This document shows, in pieces, positions 44,467 through 57,049 of a DNA stretch of 64,000 nucleotides. The notes under the pieces are model-generated. The model searched no databases, had not been told where the DNA came from, and saw only the letters and a program-made list of their open reading frames with translations. The DNA is from Neurospora intermedia. Its lineage: Eukaryota > Ascomycota > Sordariomycetes > Sordariales > Sordariaceae. Position 1 is the first letter of the stretch, and every line of letters starts with the position of its first letter. The translations under genes and the position numbers were made by a program. The stretch lies in the NCBI GenBank assembly GCA_037102815.1, contig BTPP01000004.1, forward strand, positions 3,472,001 to 3,536,000, read 5' to 3'.

Positions 44467-47400
44467 ATGGCGGCTGGCCGCCCCCCTCCTGGGGCCCCGT
44501 CGAGCGCTCAACACGACGATCTGCTGCTCGACTTCGGCAACGAACAACCATACTATGGCGGAGGACAAAGGTCGACCCTAAACGACGACGATCTCTTGCG
44601 ACTACACAGTGATGATGCGCAAGGCGCCGCGCAACCTCGCCCGTCCGTATCCTACGATGACTTCGTCGGCTCCGGGCAAACAACACAAGCAACAGCTACA
44701 AGACCTATACAGCCCGCGCCGGGCGCGACAGGCGGCGGAGGCCCAATAAGTCCATACCCTGATAGCAGGTCGCTGGACCGGCATTTCAGCCAAACGTCGG
44801 ATCTCGGAAACTATCAACGCTATGCCGAGGACTCTGACGACTACCCTGACGAGAGCACCACGTCCTACTACCAACATGGCGGAGCTATCCCCCCGGATTC
44901 GGCGGCTGCCCGCGACAGCGCGCGCGCACGGAATAGTGTCCTGAGCATGGGTGGCGGTTTGATCGGTCGTGCCAAGAACATGCTTGGAATGGGCCCTGAG
45001 GGATACTCGGAGATGGACCTTCCCTTGACGGATCCGCGAGCGACCGCACGGGTAGACCACTCTCACGAGCCGCCTCCTCCCCAGAAGCCAGCCAAGAAGT
45101 TCGATTTCAAGTTTGGGTTTGGAGGCGGAAAGCCGGATCCAGCAACCCTTGGGCCCCGTATCATCCATCTCAACAACCCTCCCGCCAACAGCCTGAACAA
45201 GTATGTCGACAATCACGTCTCGACCGCCAAGTACAATTTTGCGACTTTCTTGCCCAAGTTCCTCTTCGAGCAGTTTTCCAAGTTCGCCAATATCTTCTTC
45301 TTATTTACCGCCGGTCTTCAGCAGATTCCCGGCCTGTCTCCTACAAACAGATATACTACGATTGGTCCTCTAGCTGTTGTGCTCTTGGTTTCGGCGGGTA
45401 AAGAGATGGTCGAAGATTATCGGAGAAAACAGGCAGATAAGGCGCTCAATATGTCCAAGGCCCGGATCCTGAGGGGTTCGACATTCGAGGAAACGAAATG
45501 GATCAACGTCTCGGTTGGAGACATCATTCGAGTCGAATCTGAGGAGTCCTTCCCCGCCGATCTTGTTCTCTTGGCGAGTTCCGAGCCCGAGGGTCTTTGC
45601 TATATCGAAACCGCCAATCTCGACGGAGAGACCAACCTCAAGATTAAGCAAGCTCTGCCAGAAACGTCATCTATGGTTAGCTCCAGCGAGTTGAGCCGTC
45701 TGGGAGGCAGGATTCGCTCCGAGCAACCCAACAGCAGTCTTTACACTTACGAAGCGACCTTGACCATGCAGGCTGGAGGTGGGGAGAAGGAGCTTCCCCT
45801 AAACCCCGAGCAGTTGCTTCTCCGTGGTGCTACTCTACGCAACACCCCTTGGGTCCACGGTGTCGTTGTCTTTACTGGTCACGAGACCAAGCTGATGCGC
45901 AACGCCACGGCCGCGCCGATTAAGCGCACCAAGGTCGAGAGGCAACTGAACACGCTCGTACTCTTCCTTGTCGGTATCCTTTTGATCTTCAGTGTGGTCT
46001 CTACTGTTGGCGATCTTATCCAACGAAAGGTGGAGGGCGAGGAAGGTCTCGCTTATCTCTTCTTGGATCCTATGAACGGTGCCTCGGCTGTTGCTCGCAT
46101 CTTCATCAAGGACATGGTCACATACTGGGTTTTGTTTTCTGCTCTCGTTCCCATTTCGCTCTTCGTCACCATTGAAATGGTCAAGTATTGGCACGGCATT
46201 CTCATCAACGACGACCTTGATATGTACTATGACGTTAATGACACCCCCGCCAATTGCCGAACTTCCAGTCTGGTTGAGGAATTGGGCATGGTTGAGTTCG
46301 TCTTCTCAGACAAGACTGGTACCTTGACCTGCAACATGATGGAATATAGGCAATGCTCGATCGCTGGAATCATGTACGCCGACAAGGTGCCCGAGGATAG
46401 AATCCCGAGTGGTGAGGATGGAGAGGATGGAATCCACGACTTCAAGCAACTGCAGAAGAACCTCGAGAGCCACCAATCTGCGCAGGTCATTGACCAATTT
46501 CTCACCCTTCTCGCCATCTGCCATACTGTTATTCCGGAACAGGCTGAAGACGGAAGCATCAAGTACCAAGCCGCGTCACCAGATGAGGGAGCGCTTGTCG
46601 ATGGTGCGGTACAGCTGGGCTACAGGTTCGTCGCTCGCAAGCCGCGCGCTGTTATCATCGAAGCCAACGGCCAGCAGCTTGAGTACGAGCTCTTGGCGGT
46701 CTGCGAATTCAACTCAACCAGAAAGAGAATGTCTACGATTTATCGTTGCCCTGACGGCAAGGTTCGTTGTTACTGCAAGGGCGCAGACACCGTCATCCTG
46801 GAAAGGCTCAATGACCAGAACCCCCACGTCGACGCCACCCTGCGACATCTTGAGGAATATGCTTCTGAGGGACTACGCACGCTCTGCTTGGCTATGAGGG
46901 AAATCCCGGAGCACGAATTCCAGGAGTGGATGAAAGTTTACGAGACGGCGCAGACGACCATTGGTGGTAATCGTGCAGATGAGCTGGACAAGGCTGCCGA
47001 ACTCATCGAGCACGACTTCTACCTTCTTGGTGCCACCGCTATCGAGGATCGCTTGCAGGACGGTGTGCCCGAGACCATTCACACCCTCCAGGAAGCCGGC
47101 ATCAAGGTTTGGGTCTTGACTGGTGACAGACAAGAGACCGCCATCAACATTGGCATGAGTTGCAAGTTGCTTAGTGAGGACATGATGCTGCTCATTGTCA
47201 ACGAAGAGAGTGCGGAAGCTACGCGGGATAATCTTCAGAAGAAGCTCGATGCCATCCGCAACCAGGGCGATGCTACCATTGAGATGGAGACCCTGGCTCT
47301 CGTCATTGACGGCAAATCGTTAACGTACGCTCTGGAGAAGGACATGGAGAAGCTCTTCCTTGATCTTGCCATCATGTGCAAGGCCGTTATCTGCTGCCGT

Positions 47401-48685
47401 GTTTCCCCTCTGCAAAAGGCCCTGGTTGTCAAGTTGGTCAAGAAGTATCAAAAGGAGTCGATTCTCCTCGCTATTGGCGATGGAGCCAACGATGTCTCTA
47501 TGATTCAGGCTGCCCATATTGGTGTCGGTATCAGCGGTATGGAAGGTCTACAAGCTGCGCGCAGTGCCGATGTGTCTATTGCCCAGTTCCGTTACCTCCG
47601 CAAGTTGCTTCTCGTCCATGGCGCTTGGAGCTACCATCGTGTGTCGAAGACCATTTTGTTCTCTTTCTATAAGAACATTTGCCTTTATCTGACACAGTTC
47701 TGGGTAAGCATTTCATGCAGGTAGCCATTTCTGATTCGAAAACACTGACCCGAAATAGTACACCTTCCAAAACGTCTTTTCCGGTGAAGTCATCTACGAA
47801 TCCTGGACTCTCTCCTTCTACAACGTCTTTTTCACGGTCCTTCCGCCCCTCGCCCTTGGTATCCTCGATCAGTTTGTCTCTGCCCGCCTGCTCGACCGCT
47901 ACCCGCAGCTCTACAACCTCGGCCAGCGCAACACCTTCTTCAAGATCCGTGTCTTCGGCGAATGGATCATCAACGCCGTCTACCACTCCATCATTCTCTA
48001 CGTAGGCGGCTGTCTCTTCTGGCTCAACGACGGGCCTCAAGGCGACGGTTTCCCCGGCGGCAAGTGGGTCTGGGGTACAGCTATGTATGGCGCCGTCCTT
48101 CTTACCGTCCTCGGCAAAGCCGCGCTGGTGACCAACAACTGGACCAAGTACCACGTCATCGCCATCCCCGGTTCCATGGCTTTCTGGCTCTTGTTTGTGG
48201 CAGTCTATGGCGAGGTGGCGCCCAAGCTGAGCATCAGTGTTGAGTATTTTGGCGTCATCCCCAGGCTGTTCACGAGCCCGATCTTTTGGATCCAGATGCC
48301 TACGCTGGCAATCCTCTGTTTGTTGAGAGATTTTGCGTGGAAATTTAGCAAGCGGCTGTGGAGACCGGAGGCGTATCATCACGTGCAGGAGATTCAGAAG
48401 TATAATATTCAGGACTACAGGCCTCGGTATGTTTTTGCCATATTTCGTTCCCCCCCTTCTTTACATTTTACCCTGCCTCTATTCGGTTGCTAACGTCAGG
48501 ATAATAGTATGGAACAATTCCAAAAAGCCATCCGCAAAGTCCGCCAGGTCCAGCGCATGCGCAAGCAACGCGGTTATGCCTTTTCGCAGGCCGACGAGTC
48601 GCAGACCCGCGTGCTCCAGGCTTACGATACAACACAGCATCGTGGTCGGTATGGCGAGATGGCCAGTTCAAGACCGAATCAATAA
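44467..48685 (+). CDS. P4-type ATPase, phospholipid flippase of the Drs2 class
   Basis: Three exons (44467-47703, 47759-48426, 48508-48685) give 1360 residues. The long cytosolic N-terminus is Gly/Pro/Ser-rich. Motifs in order: PRIIHLNNPPAN start of the core, DGET (386-389) in the actuator domain, phosphorylation site DKTGT (Asp615), then KGADTVI in the nucleotide-binding domain and GDGANDV (1004-1010). The membrane segments number as expected for a P4-ATPase, the last ones in exon 2. The C-terminal tail MEQFQKAIRKVRQVQRMR followed by GYAFSQADE is typical of Drs2/ATP8A, where it is regulatory. By family it flips phosphatidylserine and phosphatidylethanolamine to the cytosolic leaflet at the trans-Golgi and needs a Cdc50-type partner, which is not in this window. 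Confidence 0.93.
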
Positions 48686-49102
48686 GAACAAAAACAAAAC
48701 AAAACAGAAAGAACGAAAACAGCCAGTTGGGGTCGCGCTTAATGTATTGGGGTGTGAGGGACATGAATCAAAGTGTGTATGGACGGCGATGTGATGAATA
48801 GGTGACTGATGGACTGATTGATGGTGATGGATGGATTAAAGATGAAAAAAATGCTTCTTTGCGTATCATGAGGGAGGCACGCAGACAGAACTAGGCAGGC
48901 ATGAATGGGGAGGTATACGACAACTTATTCTTAATCGTTTTTCTTTTTCTTCGCTCCATCTATGCTTGCGCTTTCCTCTACTGACATGTTCTTGTGTATG
49001 TGATATGGGGAAAGAAAGGCGTAGGTGGGTTCATTGATTTCTGGTGACAAGTTTTCAACACTCAACATGGCTTCATAACCCTCTGCTTTCAACAGTTAAA
49101 GC

Positions 49103-49222
49103 ACATACGACCATACCCACTGGAAAACTCGGGATCCCGTCCGCTCTCCCATAGATAAGCCAGTGAGGGCCAGACTAGTAGTTGGGTCGGTGACGACCAG
49201 CGAATCCCTGGTGTTGTATGTT
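49103..49222 (+). rRNA. 5S ribosomal RNA gene
   Basis: A 120-base match to the Neurospora 5S rRNA (alpha type) as I know it, starting ACATACGACCATACCCACTG and containing the internal control region with GATAAGCCAGTGAGGG. It ends GGTGTTGTATGT, followed by a TTTTT terminator at 49221-49225. The two ends pair (ACATACGAC with GTTGTATGT), as expected for helix I. Neurospora carries its 5S genes singly and dispersed, unlike the tandem rDNA of many eukaryotes, so a lone copy here is expected. Transcribed by RNA polymerase III. I cannot distinguish a functional copy from a rarer sequence isotype by eye. Confidence 0.95.
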
Positions 49223-49225
49223 TTT
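49221..49225 (+). terminator. RNA polymerase III terminator of the 5S gene
   Basis: Five T directly at the end of the 5S rRNA sequence. Confidence 0.75.
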
Positions 49226-51170
49226 GATACCGTTTGGTATTTTTTCTGATTTTTTATGTATTCATTTTAACCCATTTCAATCGCCCATCCTTTCTTCTTC
49301 TCTCACGTACGTGTGTGATTTAACGGTAAACTAGGTCGAAGTTTGGTTCTAACTGGAACTTTTTGGCTTTACCTAGCTAGGTGAATTGGCCGCATTTGCG
49401 GTAGATGAGACGGTTACGGATACACATATTTAGGGGGTATTGTGTTGTCGTTTGGTACTAGTTAAGTTATAGGGGTAGTACGTGATGAAGGATAAGTACT
49501 GGTATCCAAGGTACGATGATGTTTGACACATATAATGTTGACGGCGAGTATCACTGCTTGTAATATCATTTCGTGCTGATGGCATGAGAGAGTTTGGTAC
49601 AATGTTCCAGTACCGGACGAAAACAACATGTCTGCCTTCCTACCTCCCTTAACTCCAAGTGGACTTGATATCTCGGAGTTGGAAACAATTCAAAGGCGTG
49701 GTTTGTCTTGTAGTTGTCTTGATATCCCGAGGGTATTGAAGAAAATAAGGTTGAAGTGTAAACCCCTTCCGTTCAATAAATGCATGTACGACAGGCTGAT
49801 ATGATATACAATATCCATCAGCGGTACCACCGGTAGGAGTACCCGGTGGTATCGGATGATGTACTCGGGGAGTAGTAGCAGCATATTGCTTCTTGACAGG
49901 TTGCTTACCGGTTACTTGTGTCTTTTGAGGTGAGAAGGGTAGGTAGCGAGATGATTCTCCCGTGAGAGGGGGTTGTTATCGTGGTTCCTTGAGGTTGCAA
50001 AGGTACTTCTGTCTCCGAGATCTCACTCATCGTGTCGACAGCCAGGCAGGCGCTCATGTGTTTATGAGATGTTTGCCTTCCTCTTCCTTGTCTTCAGTTA
50101 TTGACTAGATCACATGCCAGGACGACATGATCGGTTCTGAACCTGTAATACACGTAGTGAGAGCAAGGCGATCCTTTCACGAAGCATGAAGGACATGGGA
50201 ACTGGTTAGAAGCTTCTATGCCCCCCCTCCCATTTAGTGTGCTTGCCATCCGAACTCCGAGCACATGCCAGCGTTTGGCTGGCTCCCAAGCTACCAGGAG
50301 AAGACCAGTGGTTCCCAACCAGATGTCCATTAGCTTTTGCCAGCCGGACATACTGCGCACATACATACCTTGATGGCGATGAAGACCGAGATCCAAAGCC
50401 AGTTTCCATATCGTCGAGTCGTCCGAGATGATCGTCGATCGAGGAATAACTTCCAGGAAGAACATCGGCAGTTCATACCCACGAGCCGCTTAGTAATGTA
50501 ATGGATCCAGTCTGGCTGACTCCTCGTACACAGTCAGTAGAGTCCCGTGAAGTCGCGCGATTTTCGTGCGTCTCTGTCTCCGTAGGATGAATCATAAACA
50601 GATTCCGATATGTCCGAGCATGAGGCAGGTATGCAGACAGGCGGTGGCGTGGGTGACCTGGTTCGATGTCTTCTCTTCAGGATATGTATCGAAATCGCAA
50701 GAGTTCTTCTCCAACTCCATGGCCCAGAAGATAGCACCAAAAAAAAGATGGGGAAGAATCCACAGGAAAACTTGCTCGCGGCCTCACACAGTGCCCGTCC
50801 GTCTTGTCGCCGCCCGCCCAGCCAAGCGAGCCAGCCAACCAGCCCGGCACCATGTCCGACGACCGACCGACCGATCCCCGGCATCCCAGAGCCGAGCCCA
50901 GCTACCGGGCCCCGTTTGGTGGCTGGGGGCGATGGGTGGGTACACGTGCAAGATCTTGCGGCATTTGCCTTGTTCGCGTTTTCTCTGGCTGGGTCTTTCT
51001 TTGGCCGACATTCACGAAATCATCCACGCTCTCACGTGTTTTGTGCAGCTTCGGGAGTTAAAGATCCCGGATCCATCAAGAGTGCTGGGATGAAGCCAAG
51101 TCTCATGCGGATGTTTCCGCTGGATTGCCACGGGCCGATGCCGGCGATGGTCGCCAAAACATGTCAAGCT

Positions 51171-51249
51171 AAAGAAAAAAAAAAAGAAAAAAAAAACAAA
51201 AAAAAAAATAAAAAAAAAAGAAAAAAAAAAAGAAAAAAAAAAAAACAGA
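51171..51249 (+). repeat. A-rich tract
   Basis: About 79 bases, nearly all A with isolated G, C or T every 7-12 bases. A poly(A) microsatellite; it could also be the remnant tail of a reverse-transcribed insertion, but no element is recognisable 5' of it. Confidence 0.85.
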
Positions 51250-54200
51250 AAGTTGGAAAGTTCCACAAGAAGCACGCAATGCCGACGCGTTTTCACGTGG
51301 AGACTTCACAAGAGCTTGGCGGATGTGTCTGAAAAATCTTGGGGAGAAGCATGGCGCTTTGGTGAACTTTTTTGGAAGGCATAAGATATGGATTTTGGAA
51401 GGGACGAATGAGATGAGGCGGAAATAGGGTTACGTACAGGATGAGCCTGGCTCTAGTGTAACTGTCGGGGACTTTGAGTGAACAAGTGAGACTGTCTCGA
51501 CTTCGAAATCGGATTCAGGGTTCTTCAAAATCCCAGTTTGATATTGGTTCGAATTCGGCTCTGATACTCCACTGCAAAAAAGCTCAGAAGAAGTCTGACA
51601 AAAGATATTGTTGAACCTCCTCGAAATTTTACATTTTTCCTTCTTTCTTCCCCCCAGGCCAACCGACCTGAACCTGATGATTGGCAAAAGTATGTACCTT
51701 CCTCTCTGGAGCATTTCGGCCGATGCTTCAGTTCGGCTCCAGACAAGGAAACTAAAAATAGAAAAAGGTTGGTTGATGTCGAGGGGACGTGACGGTGTAT
51801 CAGAAGCTACCCTAGCAACCCTGCAATGTCATTACACTACTAGGTGATGAAATCGGAAGTGTACACTAGTTAACCCCAACCCGTATGCGTTGCCCCCCAC
51901 CCTTCGCCAACCTCAAGACATGGGGAGATGAACGACAAACGATGTCGCCTTTCGCCCGAGTGAAGTTTGCCTCTGTATCTCACGGGGCTTAGTATACACT
52001 ACACAACCTATCTACCAGAGACTCATCACTGCACGCCAAGAAGCCTAGACAAGCAGGACGCGTATACTGGAAGCCAAGCCCGATCATCAATCCCTTTGAT
52101 GGTGAACATGTGACATTTTAGCGCGGCAGGGGTAAACGGCTAATCGGTGGTCCCTTCCTAGAGGTTGACATTGTGAGGTATGGTGTAGTATGTACACTAC
52201 AAATACCTAAAAATCCCCAGGTTTTGCGGTACTTTTGGCGCTGTATGGGATGCGATGTATTTCATGTGGGAATACTTTCAAATCCAACGAATGGACTCAC
52301 CAGATAGCGCTGCTTGGCTGCGTCGACGAGTCGCCAGGTACAACCGGAGTTACAGGGTGGGGGACGCTAAGATAGACACATTTTTACTGTTAAAGGGATG
52401 GATGACCTTCGACGTTGTGCTTGCGGATCCCCTAGAAAATCACACTACAACCTGTTATAACGCATGTTGGATGAGAACAGGACAAACCAATGCGCAACGG
52501 AACTCCCCAAGTCATAGCAGAGACACATCATGCAATTCCGACAGTGCTGGCTGCGAAAGGAAATCTGGGCAATGTTTGCCAGTCCAGTGGCTCGAGACTA
52601 TCCAGCTGGTACAGCAATAGTATTCCGGCGTGCAGTCTTTAGTGTGGCAAACGTACGGGTAGTTGCTGATGTTTGACTTCAGAACTCCCTTTGGTGTCTT
52701 GTGTCGTTCCTTTTTCAGTCAGCCCGGCGGTGATGTGTAGACGGATGCATAACCGGGGCTCTGGCTCGGGAAGAACAGCTCATGGCTGTTGGGTAGGTCT
52801 GTCTAGCGTCTGATGGTATTCCTCGAATGAACGATGACAGTGATATTCAAAGGCTGTAACTGTGAGTAAGCGTCTGGTCTATTTTTACCTTTTCTTTTCA
52901 TCACTGTTGGGATTTGATGCGCAAACAGGCCCATGGGTCAATGTTCGTTAACCGCCCACGATACCATCACGCACATCTGCGGACTGCGACCCTACCTCTA
53001 GTGTACTGTGATAATCCATCACAGAGGCCTTGGCGGGATAACTGGGATCAACTTACTGGCGGCAAAGTGCAAGAAAGGACGAGAATACAAAGCTGAGATG
53101 GTTTGCGAAGCATGGCACGCAATCGAAAGTTCTTTATCAAATACCAAGATCCAGGTCGGGAAGGTTACCATGATGATCGGATATAGAAGCATCTGGATCA
53201 GACCTGATCAAACGCTGATAGTGACTCGCAAATGGCTTCACTACGCCGTTGGCATGCTTTAACAAGATGAGCTATAGAATCCAGGGCACGGGGGATCAGG
53301 CGAGCCAGCTCTCCGCTGGCTCTGACGCTGGTGAGCCATGGTTCAAGATGATCGCTGAGCCTCAACCGAGTCGGGTTAATTTGCCGGCATGCAGGAGTCT
53401 CAGAACGGGAACAAGTCTCAGTCAGCGATGACAGAAGATGACCATACGTGTAAAAGCTCAGAAGTCCTTGCGTTGACGGTCGTTCAGTTGTTGTCTCAAA
53501 GTACGCTACTCCCCACCTTGGCGATCTTCAACGGGAACAGCGTCAATGTAAACATGGCAGACGTCCTGTTGATGGAATTAAGAAAGCATTTTCCATGAAA
53601 AAAAAAAAAAAACCTTCCGTCATCTTCGCGGTGTGTAAAAATGCTACGATGGACGGAGACCCGGCAATCGTACGGTCCACCGCTGCAGGTACGGCACCTT
53701 CAAGGGCACCACCAATCCGACCATCACCACCATCAGATGTCCCATCACCGCCGCCACCTCGCCTGCCAATGGGAGGTTTTCGATTTGAGTGTACTTCGAG
53801 GGTAACCGAGCCCCCAAAGTCCCTCAGCTTCGCGAGCCAAGCGATGCAACCCCAGTAGTAGGTGTGGGGTGAAGACACGGCATTGGATCGCTTCATTAGT
53901 ATCATTTTAGTTTGCAAGGTTTGCGGGTTGCGGGATCGGACTTCTACGGGAGTTGTTTGATTCATGTACCTAGACCAACAATGTGACAAGGTGCGAGCGC
54001 CGGGGGCAGTATCTGATCATCAACAACTCGATCAACGTCCCTCGACCTATGAACGGCATCTCAATGACACGACAAAATTCAAGGGGGTGTGACAAGAACA
54101 CGATGGAGAGTCAGATATCGTTTTGCTGATATCTACCTCAAATTATAAAGCTGTTAGAGCAATGTATGTATTTCCGTTCAAAACAAATAACACATGAATA

Positions 54201-56851
54201 AACAGAAAAACGCGAAGAAAATGGGACTACCCGACCACAGTTTCGAGAGATCCCGAGATATTGGCGAGACACACCGTTCACCTTCATCATTCAATGGCAT
54301 CAAAGCATGGAAGTACTTCTTGGGGGTTCTATCCCTGATCGACATTGCAACCTTGCAAAGAGTTGGTCCACCAGAAGAGAATATCTCTGCTCCGATTCTG
54401 AATGATATGGAAAGAAAATGTCATTCAGAAACTCCCGCTTGTTTTTCCATGTCGATAGCCAAGACTGGAAGGTATTTCTTCGCATAATACTGTAGTCAAC
54501 CAAATTTCTCGCGCGACCTTCCCGATGCATGTTCCTTTGTCGAAGAGCGGACCCTACTGAAGATGAACGACCTGCCATCCACTACAACTCCAGCCAAGGT
54601 ATTCCACACCGAGGTGAGTGTAGTACGGTATGCGGAAAGAAAAAAAAAAAGGCAGTAAGCAAAGGTCCCTGTAACGCTTTTCACAGAGCAAGCGATTTTG
54701 ATACTGTGAATAGCACCATGCCGAAGAGGTGTGTGCTTGTGAGGTTCGGGTAACGCCGCCGTGTGATTCCCTACAGCCATGCGGCCCATGCCACACACGG
54801 GCATCCAGTTTGATGATCAGCTAGCCGGCTGACGCCCAAAAGGTCGTTGGATGAAGAATAAAACATGGGCATTGGATCGCACCTTTCAGCTTCCTCAGAA
54901 TCAGAACGGGATCCGGGAACCCACCTCTGAGCTCTCAACCACCGCTGTTGCATCACCGTCAACAAGAAACCCCAAGTTCTGGGCCCGGCAAGGTGGTATC
55001 ATCTGAGCATGAACGGCCGGCGCCCTGCAGAAAAAAAGAATTCATCTTTCTCCCAGCTGTACAGTCATACTGTGCCAAGGTTGTACAGTAGCTGCGGTGA
55101 CTGGATGACTTACATGATAGTATCCTCCAATCCACCACTCTCGGCTTCGAACCATCAGATTATCAATCAAGCGGGATGCCATCGAACGAAAATAAGGTAA
55201 GAGCACTCACCGCCGATCCTTGCAAAATGGCAGTTGTGATATCCTTGGCACCCAAACTCCCAGGCTTCTTCATCCTCGTGGCTCGCCGCTGGCCGCATGT
55301 TCTCGGGCCTAGTTTGCTCGGCATGCTTAGAATTGGGGGACCGAAATAAAATTAAACAAAAAATCGCCCACCAGAGTGGCGCGTACACTACATACCAGAA
55401 ACCTTTGGATCCGGCTATCATAGGTGGCTACCCCTTCCCTGCAGGCAGAAGGAGCATCACCGTAGCAATACATACCACCATGCGGCACGGGAACGGTTGG
55501 ATATTGCCCCTACCATCAACAGTCTGTGAGATGTGCCAGTCAGTTTCTCTCGCATCCTAAAGTGATCAGCAGTCAAAGCTTTTCTTAGTTTCTCCAAATG
55601 CTTCGGGGCCTCATCTCGTTCATGTACAATTTGCATGATATAGCTTACCATCTTGCTCCTGCGTGATTCTTTACAATATCTTATAGATTTGGTGTCAGAC
55701 GAATATGCCGCAAGGAATCGACTTGCCTCATCAAGGCCCACTCTGTTCTACCGCCGTCCATCATCATCTTGCTTCGGCTTGGCAACCAAAAACCAAGGCA
55801 CCACTGAGAGAAGGCGGACCGTTCGATACGTCTCACACTGGCCGGGGACCATTTTATGTGGATCCTTGCCGACAATATAGCGGACCATGAGGAAGGCCAC
55901 AGGCTAACCCAGCGACTTGGACTGTGAAGGATGAAGATTTTCTGGTGTGATGGATGCCCTAGCAACGGGTACCTTGAGGTTAGCACTCCGTATACTTTCA
56001 GATACGCTCAAACTGTACAATCCAACACTAGTGTACACTGGTTTGTTTGTTAGCGTGGGACTACTTCTTGCAGATTCAACTAGGGGAGAAATGGGTGATC
56101 TAGAGGGATATGATTGGTCCAAAATTAACAAAAAAAGCGTACTATTTAGAGTGAGAGAGAGCTTCAAAGAGCCTGAGCCTTCTCAGTAGTATTCCGGACA
56201 CGATGCCCAAAAAGGAAACAGATCCAGCGCTGTTCCAGGACTTACAACGCCAACGTCCATCGAACCAGACTCCGGAAAAGTGTTTATCGAAGTACCAAGC
56301 CAACAATCATACCAGGGTTGGAATGTACCATTTATAAACCACACAGCTTCCATAATGGGGACCATGGCCACACTTCGACGATTTACTAACAGGCATTATA
56401 TAGTGAAATACGTAAAAGTGTAGGTACGTACCTTTGTCCGTTGAGGTTTCCTCTCGCCCTATGGTGCACATCTACCGGTGGCACACCCTCGAAAGCTACC
56501 GTGCTCTAGTGCAACTGTACTCCATCAAGCGTCCATGTCCATCAGTGCCATCCCACCAGTCGAAATTCACCACTTACATATCTGTGGGGTTGGCAGCTTC
56601 GTTGTTCCAGCCTGGTATGCCAGAACCCGTCTCCAGGTACCCCCCTACCCTTGCCTGCAGGCATGCTTGATGCGTGCGTTTTTGTTTCCCCATGGATTCG
56701 GACGAAGCTCCAATTCTCATTGCCCATGGACCATGCGGGGGGACGCTCGTTGTGTTGATCCTGGCAAAGGTCGATGGACATGATCACCTCCCTGATGGGT
56801 CTCTGTCGGTCTGTCGGTCTGTCTGACTGTTCGGCCGTGGCAAGGAGGATT

Positions 56852-56859
56852 GATATAAG
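56852..56859 (+). promoter_or_regulatory. Candidate TATA box of cat-3
   Basis: GATATAAG, with TATAAG at 56854-56859, about 195 bases before the cat-3 start codon; TGTCGGTCTGTCGGTCTGTC repeats lie just upstream (56807-56826). Plausible spacing for a leader of 150 bases or so, but unproven. Confidence 0.35.
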
Positions 56860-57049
56860 TAGGACCTCTCCCGCCACTGACATCCGAGGCATATATTGCT
56901 TTGTGTGTTCTCTGTATTCCCGACCAGATATCCATATTCCGGGATAGAATATATTCACATATTCTCCCTGTCTATTTATTTGATACCCCCAAACCACAGA
57001 TTGTGTGTACTCCTTCACTTGGAAATTATACACCAGACAACACGATACC

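Larger units (their letters stand above)
48686..57049. other. 8.4 kb gene-poor interval with one 5S rRNA gene
   Basis: Apart from the 5S rRNA gene at 49103-49222, no gene is recognisable between the P4-ATPase and cat-3. Frames such as 50610-51332, 52255-52620, 53543-53989 and 55947-56189 have no motif and mixed codon use. The first of these runs through an A-rich tract (51171-51249) that reads as polylysine. The last kilobase presumably holds the cat-3 promoter. Confidence 0.6.

Noticed and set aside
44602-45216. 204-codon minus-strand frame over the P4-ATPase N-terminus
   Set aside because: Shadow of the sense gene; Arg/Val-rich, no motif.
50094-50465. 123-codon minus-strand frame with a stretch resembling fungal transcription-factor middle regions (STIWKLALDLGLHRHQ)
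   Set aside because: Too short, no flanking exons found, no DNA-binding domain nearby. A decayed fragment is possible but not supported.
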